A stretch of DNA of 64,000 nt from Fulvitalea axinellae (GCF_036492835.1 NZ_AP025314.1:2108001-2172000); one strand, 5' to 3'; shown: positions 38,901 to 46,883, counted from the stretch's first letter. Program-made: numbers and translations. Notes: generated by a model from the letters alone, not told the origin.

Positions 38901-40839
38901 TCTTTTCGTTATAAGTGTCGGTTTGAGAAAAGATCACCTCGATTTCTACGGAACCGGCGTTGTTGTAGGTGAATGTTTCCTTGTTGTTGTTTCCCGCATC
39001 TGGTGCGAGGGTGCCTACGTCATTGGAGCTAGGAAGGGCCTCGACGCTGATGGTTCCGTCATAACCTACGGGGACACCGGTGAAGTAGTCCTCTATTACC
39101 ACCTTATTATTCAGGTCTCCGTAGGTTGCAGTGAGACCGCTTAGATCAAAGTCCGCCGGGTTGTTTTCCCTGTTGCTTACTGTTACGAGTACGGATGTGG
39201 TTTTTGTGTCATATTCCGCAGTGGCGGGGTAGGTAATGTTTAATTGCGCAAAACCTATGTTGTCATAGGTAAGCAATACATTGTTGAGGTCCGTATCATC
39301 CAAACTTATTATACTTGATGTCACTCCCTCAATAGCGAAGGTTGGTGTTCCGGTATATTGCGGGTTATCGATATTTTCAGTGGCGAAAGTGTTCAGGTTT
39401 AATTCGGAATCACTTAGATTGGCCGTGATATTGGATACGGCGTTATTTGGAATAGTGTGCTTGACCGAGCTTCCTTTTAACGTATAAGTGAATTCCTCCT
39501 CTTGAGGGAGATCGTCATCATCCAGCCATTCAACAGTAAAAGCTATGCTGGCTTCATGGTTTTCGCCTGTGGTAGTGATATCTCCGGGAGAGTATTTGAC
39601 CGTGAATGTTTGCGTGTCGCCTATGGCCATATCTAAGCCATTTAAGCCACTCTGTACTAGTTCAAATTTCCCCGGGTCAGTGCCTGAAAGCGCAATAAAT
39701 GGAGCTGTTCCTTTTAGGTTAATAACACGATCAAAGTCATTGGTGATGGTAAAGGTTATATCCCCTGAGTTTTGGTCGTATATAATGTTTCCAAAGTTAT
39801 ATTCACTGCCAATATCTTGGGAGTTTACTGAAACTGAGGCGGGTGGAAGTATTTCCAGCTTCCATATAGAAGAATTTTGATTGTCTACAAAGTAAAGGTC
39901 ATTGTCATGAAAATGGAAATTTCTGGCATTTCCTATATTCATACTAGTAATATCACTTATCTCTGTTCTTGTTTCTGCAGTGCTTGTTCCTGATCCAGCA
40001 AAATTTGAAATAATGCCATTGTCGACACTAAAAATTTTGTTTCCATCACTGAAATAAAAGATATCATTATTTAGATTGAACGCCATTCCAATGTGATTAT
40101 CCACGCTAAGGGATACGTCGTCTGCAGTGGCTCCATTAGAAATAGGGTCGCTGCCTCCACCGACAAAGGCAGTGCCAGTGTTGTTGGGAGAAATAGTGTT
40201 GTCAGAGTGTTTTTGATAGATATCTCCAGAGCTATTTACAGCAACTTGCCAATAAAGGCTGCTGTTTCCACTGCGTTGGTTTATATTTTTTGTAACTGTG
40301 TTATCAAGTAGATTTATTACGACAATAGGGTCGGCTGAGTTATTAAATTGGGAGGCTATGTATAATTTATTGCCTATAATTTGTATTCTGCCGGGGAAAT
40401 CATGAGTGTAGCTCCTGCCCGACCAAAAATTCTCTAAATCGGTTGTTGGAGCACCTGTACCCGCAACGACAGTTGCGCTTGACATGTCACTATAAACCAC
40501 TTCTGTATTTGTGTGAAAGTCGAGCTTATAAATTATATGATCTACAGCGCCGATATACAAATCTCCATTAGCATCAAACGCAATGGAATGAGCTTGTGAG
40601 GGAGGGCTAGGTACAACTAGTGTTTTAGTTCCGTTATCTTCGATTCTGTAGATATTATCGAAGAATGGTTCGGAGTAAAAAACCTTTTTGCTAATAGGGT
40701 GGACAGCGATACTTGTTGCATTGCCTATGCCAGAATCATCGGAAACTAATACAGCCCTATACTGCGCCCTAGCCCCGACACACCAAAGTGTCAGCAACAT
40801 GCTGAGGGCCAGTAATCGTATGAGTCGATTTTTTTTCAT
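32944..40839 (-). CDS. giant secreted MBG-repeat protein with T9SS sorting domain
   Basis: 2631 residues. Signal peptide 1-26. Residues ~27-330 resemble an NHL/SMP-30-like beta-propeller (repeated 'SIAFDANGDLYIGA', 'NLNNDIFYFSDGNKIFS'). ~335-460 form a choice-of-anchor D/HYDIN-type Ig domain. Then come about 23 MBG-type Ig-like repeats of ~80 residues, ~460-2545; each begins with a variation of '(V/I)TF-x-(D/N)-F-x-K-TYGD-x-x-F-x-L' and ends with 'A-x-L-x-I-x-K-A'. The last six repeats are the most alike. The final ~70 residues are a type A T9SS C-terminal sorting domain (VYPVPSDGEVNVEW ... GMYVLKAK). The protein should be exported by T9SS and attached to the cell surface or released; adhesion is the likeliest role. 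Confidence 0.9.
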   Translation of the reverse strand: MKKNRLIRLLALSMLLTLWCVGARAQYRAVLVSDDSGIGNATSIAVHPISKKVFYSEPFFDNIYRIEDNGTKTLVVPSPPSQAHSIAFDANGDLYIGAVDHIIYKLDFHTNTEVVYSDMSSATVVAGTGAPTTDLENFWSGRSYTHDFPGRIQIIGNKLYIASQFNNSADPIVVINLLDNTVTKNINQRSGNSSLYWQVAVNSSGDIYQKHSDNTISPNNTGTAFVGGGSDPISNGATADDVSLSVDNHIGMAFNLNNDIFYFSDGNKIFSVDNGIISNFAGSGTSTAETRTEISDITSMNIGNARNFHFHDNDLYFVDNQNSSIWKLEILPPASVSVNSQDIGSEYNFGNIIYDQNSGDITFTITNDFDRVINLKGTAPFIALSGTDPGKFELVQSGLNGLDMAIGDTQTFTVKYSPGDITTTGENHEASIAFTVEWLDDDDLPQEEEFTYTLKGSSVKHTIPNNAVSNITANLSDSELNLNTFATENIDNPQYTGTPTFAIEGVTSSIISLDDTDLNNVLLTYDNIGFAQLNITYPATAEYDTKTTSVLVTVSNRENNPADFDLSGLTATYGDLNNKVVIEDYFTGVPVGYDGTISVEALPSSNDVGTLAPDAGNNNKETFTYNNAGSVEIEVIFSQTDTYNEKIIRQTLTVGKKQIRPVISNGINNLKYNPQARDLNNYLSFEDASNDPYFGFTGSATFSNITSDTDLTITNDTDALFEIAKSGYVIEVSIDDRNHEIATANKDVTITVDKADLVITFNNASTTITPGSNSDEITLSDYDSFSDDNHNGTITYTEVDGDNSSTPPPPANDLIDITGIDSDIADPLKGGETWVMVTMTNSDRYEDADAWAKIEIGKAENPVTFNIPTGPYTYGDLDNTLDLTTGLNLFDYDGTPEFYVEPDTGAPGNPNSNHVASISGTVLTYTNAGHTVVKVDLPATDIFKSAVIRRTLTVDKATPTVQFQNFNKTYGDPQFSLLEQISNLPTDYSGTISFTNTNNFNGTNGTVSLSGSNDHLATVGDVGEVRLTVHLAEDANYNARDVNATLEIQKATPTLVFDNFTKKYKYGDNTFDLEDYAYVDEINPGTITFQVEEDFDDAIDLTGSIVTVKRSGVVKLRMNVATTDSYSAHHKIAELTVDRDFPAVTFNDFEALVLDEIELDDLITVPDDYSKANITYSVNNGTGTAELNGIDNSLLETLTTGTVSVTASLAQTDKYDMRVVSATVDIVKRPAPYSISFPDFSRAYGTNPLDLRNKVIVTGDGTLFRSQQIAVSHGMDMTLQTDSYEFSKVDNGNQVVSLSGAYNQTATINKVGVITLEFKINANDYFEEVKVTSNMTVNQISPSITFDNFQKTYGDEDFNLFDHLSVPSDYTGTIEFFDDGGTGSILLSGDSDADVEITGAGHVDIRVALGGDHNYEANNKTARLTIHKADLIPADIFSDFTKTFNDPDFNLDNRLNLPDDYTGAPTYSKATQNPLLGDVALTGDRMQHAELLVSGTIELTANIPHDDNYNSTTATATLTINKDDPVVTFGNIDKTYNDPNFELEATTNAPEPITYQVVSGSEYVALYINPSEPQKTYVSIRGAGTAVIKAVSEEGIINYNEGSATATITISKDDPAILFDNFTKVYGDEPFSLEDDTVLPSDYDGTFTYEKTDTNNTVAQLGGTNNSIVTIERAGAVNFKIVLSGDANYNPAHKVATMTVDRATPTVGFNIPPVTIGDQDLDLNNYIQPPGDYDGKVTYQIEASRDGGAVTLGGPNNEDLTIVQAGEVDIKATFNTDGKYSTASSVSTIVISKAATGITFAIADKTYGDEDFTLEAMSMPAGAEFEYEVVPGGTGDVRLYGDDNEFVEILGAGTVTIRAKALERTNYLPNFEDVTFTIFKADPTIDFQDQAVTYDPNQLFELQAGSVPEGVIDFALTGGTGAIVLEGDRNQFFTVLQAGYVDLTATFEETANFNSGTANAKLTIHKAEPVITFDDIQKTFDDDDFELEATAVSPGDITYSVENGTGAVSLYGDYNKEVRLVKAGNVTIRASIASTVNYKAGVADAELIINKADPLLVTDDADKTYGDVPFELFTVSRSDGDVTYSIDSGEEVISLDGNLVTILQSGVATIATRIEETDNYTSGLAFSTVRVEKAISTIDNFFNIVSTYGDAPFDLDATTNSDGVIRYVLESGDDVVSLNGNEITLLKSGTAMVKAYVQETDKYFASEKIITIEVLRATAVITNFNDLTNTYGDAPVTLTAGTNSDGSLSYSVVSGDDVISLDGAVVTFLKSGVAYIKATVPETDKFLSVERVIKVDVKRAFPKILNFADITATYLDRPVTLDATTNSDSPINYALTSGDDVISLDGPTFTTLKSGTATITASVNETEKYYAGELTITVTVQTARAWIQNIEDMTVKYDSPIFTYEATSNSDGTVLYELLSGSDVINLKDGKVTTLKAGTATVKAYVNDTERFESASRVVTVTVERAVTVIENFDNLVKTVDDPAFILTASSNSDAPISYAKVIDNGVIALEGNKVIIKSPGIAYVKASVPENDKFEAGEKVIAIQVNTVTDVTAAKAQSITVYPVPSDGEVNVEWDGHIDAIVVYDLKGNMVFNADGKGAENKVELNLASGMYVLKAKAGDNTFVKRISIK

Positions 40840-40954
40840 GAGGAGAGAGTTATTTTATTGTAATTCGGTTTATTCTCTAGTCATGAACCGGTTAGAGGGC
40901 TTTCGGTTTTTTATTGTCTCATTTTTTGAAAAAAAATAAATAATTGATTTTTCT

Positions 40955-41111
40955 TAGTAAAGGGTAAAGAGTACAGAGTAAATAGTCTGCGTGTGGTTGG
41001 GGCGGGGATTTTCTGTTGTAGAGATATGGCGACCTTATCTCAGCGTTACGGTTTTCATTTGATAGTAAAGGGTAAAGAGTACAGAGTAAATAGCCTACGT
41101 GTGGTTAGCGG
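40955..41111. repeat. two direct repeats upstream of the 41126 gene
   Basis: Copy 1 starts at 40955 and copy 2 at 41063, 108 bases apart. Both begin TAGTAAAGGGTAAAGAGTAC and continue CAGAGTAAATAG. They end 15 bases before the ATG of the next gene. Copies 3 and 4 lie after that gene. Confidence 0.85.
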
Positions 41112-41125
41112 CCGAATAATTGCGT

Positions 41126-42514
41126 ATGCAAGAGGCGTTACGCTTTGCGGAAAGTATGTTTAAAAGGGTTTCGGTAAGGAAAAAGTCGGGCAGGGAGGCT
41201 TCTGCGGGAGAGCGTTGCGTGCGGGGCGCCGTGCCTTCGGCGGAGGCCGTGGTACAGCGTGCCGTGGGTTTTGAGATAGAGAAGGGCGCTTACCGTTTTT
41301 TCCGTTCGCCGGAGCATTACCACGAGATGACGGCCGCGCTGTGGGACGGCTATATACTCAGCGAGGAGGAAATCCACGGCAGTGTGCGGTTCAGAAAAGG
41401 GGATATACTGCTGGAGGGGGATGGCTTTACGGTGCAGGCCGATATTTCGGTAAAGGAGCGGTGGCCTTATATGGAGATAGTGACGGACCCTTTTGAGGAA
41501 ACGCCGGAGGGCTACGCGAAGCTGACCGCCACTATGGCGAAGCTAACGCGGATGATGGCCAGGGTAAAGCGCGAGCCGGGGTATATATGGCTTAGCAACC
41601 TGAAGGAGTTCGGCGCTTTGCGAAGCGAGCATAAAGAGGCGGTGATGAAGACGCGGGGTTCCGAAGAAGCGTATTTTCAGGTAACGGCCGGCTTGGGGCT
41701 GGATAAGCTGGGTAGGCTTTTCGACGATCTCGGCTATCCGGACGAAGAAGAGACCGAGGCGGAACGGGAACGCAAGGCCGGGGGAAGAAGCACTTTTATA
41801 CCTCCGAACAAATCGGTGGATCCGCTTTTCAGGTACCGTTCGCAATTGATGGTGAGGGAGGTGGACCGGACGGTAAGGCGCTTGGCCGACAGGGCGCCCA
41901 TGCTGAAGGATCCGCAACTTATGGGCCTGTTGCGGGTGGTGGGGATGTATCTGATGTTCGGCTCGCAGGAAGTGGGGCATTATCCGAAAAGCTTTGTACC
42001 TGTTTTGGCCCGTACCGACGTGGCTACGATGTTCGAAAAACTGCCCAGACCGTTAAAGGCTACCTTGCGGAATTATAAGGCCAACCTTTGGCGGGCGGTG
42101 GTGGATGACCTTTGCGGTCTGTTGGGTATCGGCGGGCTGTCCGCCCGTTTTTTTGCCCGAGGGGTGTACCAATACCACACTAATTTGGCTATGCGGAATA
42201 TGCTGGGCAAGGATTTGACCCGGGACGATTGGGTAAGTAACTTGCCTTTCGGAAAAGATTTGTTAACGGAGAAACACTATCCGGACCGGCACCGCGCGTA
42301 CCTGTTTAGGGCGATGGGCGGTATGGGCGCGCATATGGATAAGGACAGTGATAAGACGGGGGCGCCTGTTTTTGAATTTAGAAAGATAAACAAGGACGTA
42401 CCGTTCAGCGAATGGCAAAGCTTCGGGCAGTCGGTGTTCAAGTATATCTATGCGCTGAACAGAGGTGAGGATAAGGCCTTTGGGGAAGATGTGGAAATTT
42501 CCAGTACAAAGTAA
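41126..42514 (+). CDS. unknown protein with amidoligase-like/effector-like N-terminal motifs
   Basis: 462 residues from ATG 41126 (an in-frame TTG at 41120 is also possible). I do not recognise the family firmly. After a basic N-terminus there is 'VVQRAVGFEIEKG', then ~60 residues later 'GFTVQADISV' and 'MEIVTDPFEETPEGYAKL'. This order (GFE-x-E, then x-x-D, then E-I-V-T-x-P) resembles the glutamine-synthetase/amidoligase-like fold and sequences seen in Bacteroidota proteins linked to contractile injection systems. The C-terminal half is helical and basic. No signal peptide, no neighbours of related function. The gene is bracketed by direct repeats, and its stop codon lies inside the third copy. 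Confidence 0.45.
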   Translation: MQEALRFAESMFKRVSVRKKSGREASAGERCVRGAVPSAEAVVQRAVGFEIEKGAYRFFRSPEHYHEMTAALWDGYILSEEEIHGSVRFRKGDILLEGDGFTVQADISVKERWPYMEIVTDPFEETPEGYAKLTATMAKLTRMMARVKREPGYIWLSNLKEFGALRSEHKEAVMKTRGSEEAYFQVTAGLGLDKLGRLFDDLGYPDEEETEAERERKAGGRSTFIPPNKSVDPLFRYRSQLMVREVDRTVRRLADRAPMLKDPQLMGLLRVVGMYLMFGSQEVGHYPKSFVPVLARTDVATMFEKLPRPLKATLRNYKANLWRAVVDDLCGLLGIGGLSARFFARGVYQYHTNLAMRNMLGKDLTRDDWVSNLPFGKDLLTEKHYPDRHRAYLFRAMGGMGAHMDKDSDKTGAPVFEFRKINKDVPFSEWQSFGQSVFKYIYALNRGEDKAFGEDVEISSTK

Positions 42515-42712
42515 AGGGTCGAGAGTAAATAGTCTGTGTGTGGTTGGGGCGGTGATTTTCAATCGTAGAGACATGGCATGCCTTGTCTTAGCGCCACGGT
42601 TTTCATTTGATAGTAAAGGGTAAAGAGTCCAGAGTAAATAGTCTGTGTGTGGTTGGAGCGGTGATTTTATATCTCAATGTGGAGGGTTGGGTGATATTTA
42701 GTGCAAAGTTGT
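42504..42712. repeat. two direct repeats downstream of the 41126 gene
   Basis: Copy 3 (GTAAAGGG at 42511) and copy 4 (GTAAAGGG at 42613) are 102 bases apart and share the GTGTGGTTGG and GGTTTTCATTTGATAGTAAA segments with copies 1 and 2. An inverted relative, TATTTACCCTTTACTCTG, lies at 42812-42829. The stretch 42515-43128 has no gene. Confidence 0.85.
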
Positions 42713-42843
42713 ACTGGGTTTTTTCGGATTCGTTTTTTTCTTCCGGAGAATTCCCTTTCATTTCGGCAAGGCCTTACCGTTAACGGTATAGGGCTAACAC
42801 TCCAAGCAGTCTATTTACCCTTTACTCTGTATGCACTACGACA

Positions 42844-43083
42844 TAATTATTGGCATTTAAAAGACGATAGCCCGAAACCATAAACGGCTTGCTTATAACA
42901 AGCTCCGGTGTTACTTTTTGAAAGATCAAAAAGTAACCAAAAAATCTCTTAAATACGGCTACAAATTTTTCTTCCATCCAAAAGCATTGCGGTTATGGAA
43001 GAAAAATAAAGGCCTGAAATTAGTTTTTTGGAGCGCATTGGAGCTCAATAATGGAGCAGAACTGTAAAGCGATTAAAACAAGG
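42844..43083 (+). repeat. dispersed ~240-bp element, copy A
   Basis: Shares long near-identical stretches with 46884-47129 (direct) and 53761-54056 (inverted). It contains a 12-bp hairpin GTTACTTTTTGA / TCAAAAAGTAAC and a second hairpin TTTTTCTTCCAT / ATGGAAGAAAAA. It ends with ATTAAAACAAG. There is no credible conserved reading frame, so it may be a nonautonomous mobile element or an RNA gene. Confidence 0.8.
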
Positions 43084-43128
43084 GTGATTTTGTTCCAGTG
43101 CATATTCATTACTATCAAAAAAAAGAGA

Positions 43129-43719
43129 ATGTCCCAACTGAATATAACCCATAGGGCCCGAATATTTTTAGGTATCCGCGAGGGGAAGACCGACGCCGAG
43201 ATCGCGCGGGTTATCGGGTTTCATCGCAGTACCGTGGGGCGGGAGATACAACGCAATGGCGGACGGGAGGGCTATGACCTTTGGAAAGCGCAAGGCGCCC
43301 GGGACCGTAGGCAGGGCTTGGCCGTGTTGGGTAGAATGCTGTTTGGCGGAGGCGTGCCGTTTAATTCACGCTTACGCAAACGAGACCTGAAATACGCTTA
43401 CTTTTCCTATGCGCATATCCATTGGTATGATTTTGACCAAGACCGTTTTTTTCGGAAAAGTGAGACTTGGAGGCACCAGCCTTATGTTCGTCGGCGTAGT
43501 GTCTCGGTCTTTTTTGGGTTTCCCAAGTCGGGAAGAATGTCATTGGGCTCTTTGGAAAAGGAACAAGGGGCTGACAAAAGTATTCGGCGAGTTGAATGGA
43601 ATGATGTCGGTTTGGAATGGCTGGCAGACAGGGTGATTTTGTCTTCTTTGGTGCCGGAGAAGCGTGGTCGTATGGCTAATTGTGTCTTTTTGGTTGCTAA
43701 TGGACAGTTGTCGGCTTAG
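43129..43719 (+). CDS. IS30-type helix-turn-helix protein without transposase domain
   Basis: 196 residues from ATG 43129. A longer start at 43051 lies inside the dispersed element and is rejected. Residues ~1-65 match the N-terminal HTH of IS30-family transposases: 'ITHRARIFLGIREGKTDAEIARVIGFHRSTVGREIQRNGG'. The remaining ~130 residues show no DDE catalytic motif and I do not recognise them; several aromatic and Arg-rich stretches occur. It could be a truncated transposase or a stand-alone DNA-binding protein. It begins 46 bases after copy A of the dispersed element. 43720-44003 contains only the terminator for the next gene. Confidence 0.5.
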   Translation: MSQLNITHRARIFLGIREGKTDAEIARVIGFHRSTVGREIQRNGGREGYDLWKAQGARDRRQGLAVLGRMLFGGGVPFNSRLRKRDLKYAYFSYAHIHWYDFDQDRFFRKSETWRHQPYVRRRSVSVFFGFPKSGRMSLGSLEKEQGADKSIRRVEWNDVGLEWLADRVILSSLVPEKRGRMANCVFLVANGQLSA

Positions 43720-43947
43720 GGCTTGTTATTTTTTTGGAAGAAGGGTTCCTTTTACCGTTTTCGTATACTTTTCCTGAATGTTTTTGAGTCTCTTTTCGCT
43801 TAGTCCTTTTTGGGAAAGAGGGGAGTTGGGACTTGTTGCGTTTTAACAAGATCATCCGGAGACAAGACCGCGGTTTGTGGAGGGCGTTAAGGTTTTTGAA
43901 AAGACCGGTTGGCGGTTATGGAGATGGTAGTGTGTTTAAAAAGTATA

Positions 43948-43985
43948 GCCGTTCCGCATTCAAGCAAGAATAGATACGGAACGGC
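43948..43985 (-). terminator. intrinsic terminator after the TlpA-like genes
   Basis: A 9-bp stem GCCGTTCCG / CGGAACGGC with a 20-base loop, followed on the minus strand by TATACTTTTT. It lies 18 bases past the stop at 44004. Confidence 0.8.
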
Positions 43986-44003
43986 CAAATATACCTTATA
44001 GTG

Positions 44004-45194
44004 TCAACTGCCGCCCATCAGCTCGTCGAGTTTTTTGAAGAACGCCGGATCGGCGCCTTTGTATCTCGCGACGATGTTCAGCTCTTTGTCAAGGATAACT
44101 TTGGTGGGAAAGTTCGTTACTCCGTACATAACGTCGATAGGGTTTTCGCTTTCGCGGTCATTATAGAGTTGGAGCCAAGGGAGTTCGTGTTTTTCCACCG
44201 CATCTTTCCAAGCCTTTTTACCGTCGAAGCAATCGACACCCACTATCTTTATGCGGTCTCCGTACTTTGTGTGACACTTCTTCAGTTCGGGAAATTCTTT
44301 GGTGCACCAACCGCACCAGCTACCCCAAAAGTCCAGCACGATATAATCCGCTTTTATTCCGGACAAAGCGACTTTTTTTCCGTCAAGGGATTCCAATTCG
44401 AAATCGGGGGCTTTCGCGCCGGCTACCAACAGTTTTTTGGCCTTGTCCATCCTCGTATTTCGCTTGCCTCTTTTCAAGGCTTTGCGCAAAAAGTCGCCGA
44501 AGAGGCCCGAGCGTATGTTTTCCGGTATCTGATCGTAGTATTTTGCCACAAGGGCGGGGCCGCCGCTCTTTATGAGCAAAAACAACGAGTATTCTTCGTC
44601 AAGATGGGTGGTGGCGTATTCTTTAAGCCTTTCCCGCGCGGGAGCCCGGCGTTTGTTCCGTTCTTCGAAAAGCTTATTGGTTTCGTTTTTTGACAGTCCG
44701 TTTTGTTTGGCTTTGTCAAGTTGCATTTCCAAACTGTCGAATGCCACGTAGTCGTTTAGGTTCGCTTGCCTTAGGGTTGTCGCCGTTTGGGCCATTTTGT
44801 TGCCCTTGGCGTTTACGCTCCACCGGTCGGCGAGCAGTTCGGTTTTGAGAGACAAACGTTCGCCCGGAAAAATAAAGAACGCGGCGCGCATGGCGAATCC
44901 CCAATAAGGCCCGCGCTTATTGCCTCTGTGGCGGATACCCGCTTCCGGTATCGCCGTTACGTATTCCGGTTCCGAGAGGTTTAGCGTAATCGAAAACTTG
45001 CCGTCGCGTACAGGTATAGTGTCCATTTTTGGTTCGCCATTACCGCCGAAATGACTGACGGGGCCGTGTTGGATAATGATGGAAGCGGTGGTTTTGCCCT
45101 TTACCACGCCTTTAAACTCTGTCTTTTTTTGTCCGAAAACGGAAAGGCTTGCCAACAATAAGCATAAGAGGGGAAGAAGTCTAGTCTGTTTCAT
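44004..45194 (-). CDS. TlpA-family thioredoxin-like protein (WCGWC)
   Basis: 396 residues. Signal peptide 1-21 (ending SVFGQ). Residues ~22-250 resemble the Bacteroidota DUF4369 domain and a helical linker. The C-terminal thioredoxin fold has the redox motif 'GSWCGWCTKEFPEL' near residue 295 and the cis-Pro segment 'NFPTKVIL'. It should act in the periplasm as a thiol-disulfide enzyme. The active site WCGWC is rarer than WCGPC. Second gene of a two-gene unit with the paralog at 45236-46651. Confidence 0.85.
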   Translation of the reverse strand: MKQTRLLPLLCLLLASLSVFGQKKTEFKGVVKGKTTASIIIQHGPVSHFGGNGEPKMDTIPVRDGKFSITLNLSEPEYVTAIPEAGIRHRGNKRGPYWGFAMRAAFFIFPGERLSLKTELLADRWSVNAKGNKMAQTATTLRQANLNDYVAFDSLEMQLDKAKQNGLSKNETNKLFEERNKRRAPARERLKEYATTHLDEEYSLFLLIKSGGPALVAKYYDQIPENIRSGLFGDFLRKALKRGKRNTRMDKAKKLLVAGAKAPDFELESLDGKKVALSGIKADYIVLDFWGSWCGWCTKEFPELKKCHTKYGDRIKIVGVDCFDGKKAWKDAVEKHELPWLQLYNDRESENPIDVMYGVTNFPTKVILDKELNIVARYKGADPAFFKKLDELMGGS

Positions 45195-45235
45195 CTGCTG
45201 AATATTTTTAGGCCACTTTAGCCAAGGTTTAAAAA

Positions 45236-46651
45236 TTAGAGAGACTTGAAGCTAACGGATATTTCATTTTCAAGGCTTTGTAAATCGGCTGGCCGGCTGG
45301 CGCGTTTTTTTACGATGTCGCCGTTTTCGTCAATAAGCATATACCAAGGGATGGATAGCCCGCCACCGTTTCCGAAAATTTTCTCCAAATCTTTGACCAA
45401 CGGTTTTTCGGCCCTGATATGGGAGCCTTCCAGCTCATAGTAGCGAATCATTTCGTTCCATGCTTTCTCCCTGTCCGGCCGGTCAATGGAGATATACAGT
45501 ACGTTTATCCCTTTGCGCTTGAGTAGTTTCTTCAACTCCTTGTTGTGTTCGAATTCTGTCTTGCACGGTCCGCACCATGTTGCCCAAACGTCTACATACA
45601 GCTTCTGCCCCTTGAATTTTTTAAGCAATTCTTCCAAGCTTGTAACCGTCTTTGGGTTTTCGACAAAATGGATATTGTCGGGAGCGGGTTGCGCCACTTT
45701 TTTATGAAAAGCCTCTATTTTTGAGACCAGTGGCTGTACGTGCGGCGTGAAAGAGCTGGCGGGATACGATTGTTTAAACTCGTCAAAGAGAGATACCAAT
45801 TCTTTTTCGAAACGTTTTTGGAACGCGCGCTCATGGATATAGTAAGCGATAAAGGCCTCTTTGACCGGCTCCTCAAAATACTTTTTTGCGGTGTTTACGG
45901 TAAACGTATGGGCTTTGCCTTGCTTGGCCAGCGCTCTCATTTTTTCTCGGGAGTAGCTTTTGTCGCTTCGGACCTTGGCCTTTATTATGCTTTCCGTTAA
46001 AGGAAGGAAAGCCACGCAAGTTTTGTATTGCGGGTCGTTGGCCAACCGCAAAGCTTCGCCTACGGTTTTGAACGGTTCGGGGCTACGGATAGAAAGCAGA
46101 ATGTCTTGTTCGGCGTAGAACAGGGCCCGGTCTCTCTTTATAGCGTTCAGTACTTCTTGCGATAGCTTTTTAAGCTTCGTCAAGGAATCCAAGGCTTTGT
46201 ATTCCGCAACTTTTTTCGCCTTGGCCTTTTTATGGATGTCGCCGTCGCGTCCAAGTTTCTTAAGCGCTTGCAAAGCCTGATGGGGAAGGTTGGAGTAAAA
46301 TGTGTTCAGTTCGGCGTCGGTACCTTTTATTTTAAAATTCTCGCCTTCCTGCCCAAACTCGACTTTGTATTTGCCGTCGGGTTTTACAATCATATAATTG
46401 AGCTTGGCTTTTTCCGGAGCTACCCAAAAGAATGTCGGCGATTCCGTATTGAGAGTAATGCGGAAGTTACCCTTGGAATCGGTTTTGGTTTTTTTGCAGT
46501 AGAGGGGAAAGTTGGCCTTCGCCGAAATATCGGCGTAACGTACAGTCTGGTTAACGGCGCCGTGGAGTTTTCCCTTGATGACCGTTTGTCCGAAGCTTTG
46601 CGAAACGGCCAATGCCAATAAAATCAAAAACGAAAAATGACAAAGTTTCAT
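45236..46651 (-). CDS. TlpA-family thioredoxin-like protein (WCGPC)
   Basis: 471 residues. Signal peptide 1-21 (ending SQSFGQ). An N-terminal beta-domain, then a long Lys-rich helical middle part (about 130-330), then the thioredoxin fold with 'ATWCGPCKTEFEHNKEL' near residue 358 and cis-Pro 'GLSIPWYMLID'. Periplasmic thiol-disulfide oxidoreductase. It lies 41 bases upstream of the second TlpA gene and is probably co-transcribed. Substrate unknown. Confidence 0.85.
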   Translation of the reverse strand: MKLCHFSFLILLALAVSQSFGQTVIKGKLHGAVNQTVRYADISAKANFPLYCKKTKTDSKGNFRITLNTESPTFFWVAPEKAKLNYMIVKPDGKYKVEFGQEGENFKIKGTDAELNTFYSNLPHQALQALKKLGRDGDIHKKAKAKKVAEYKALDSLTKLKKLSQEVLNAIKRDRALFYAEQDILLSIRSPEPFKTVGEALRLANDPQYKTCVAFLPLTESIIKAKVRSDKSYSREKMRALAKQGKAHTFTVNTAKKYFEEPVKEAFIAYYIHERAFQKRFEKELVSLFDEFKQSYPASSFTPHVQPLVSKIEAFHKKVAQPAPDNIHFVENPKTVTSLEELLKKFKGQKLYVDVWATWCGPCKTEFEHNKELKKLLKRKGINVLYISIDRPDREKAWNEMIRYYELEGSHIRAEKPLVKDLEKIFGNGGGLSIPWYMLIDENGDIVKKRASRPADLQSLENEISVSFKSL

Positions 46652-46883
46652 AGAGTTCTATTCGTTATCTAAAAGTGATAAAAAGTGCGACTTGTGTATG
46701 GCAAACGTAGTCAATGGCCGGCGGGCGAGAAAATGTAAGTGACCAACAACCTGTATAGGGTGACGAATGGTTTTGGTCATTGAAATGGGGCGGATTGGGA
46801 ATGCGTAATTATGATAAAGGGATAATTTGTTTTGAATAGGGGGAGGAAAGGGCTGTTACAATCCCTCTTGAGAAGCTATGTGC

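Noticed and set aside
32944..40839. Many plus-strand frames of 60-110 codons opposite the giant repeat gene
   Set aside because: They mirror the repeat structure of the minus-strand gene and have no independent features.
41126..42514. A contractile injection system locus around the effector-like gene
   Set aside because: No sheath, tube, baseplate or spike genes are visible in the window, so only the cargo-like motif remains.
43051..43128. Longer N-terminus for the IS30-type HTH protein
   Set aside because: The extra codons start inside the 3' end of the dispersed element and add a Lys-rich stretch before a proper start at 43129.
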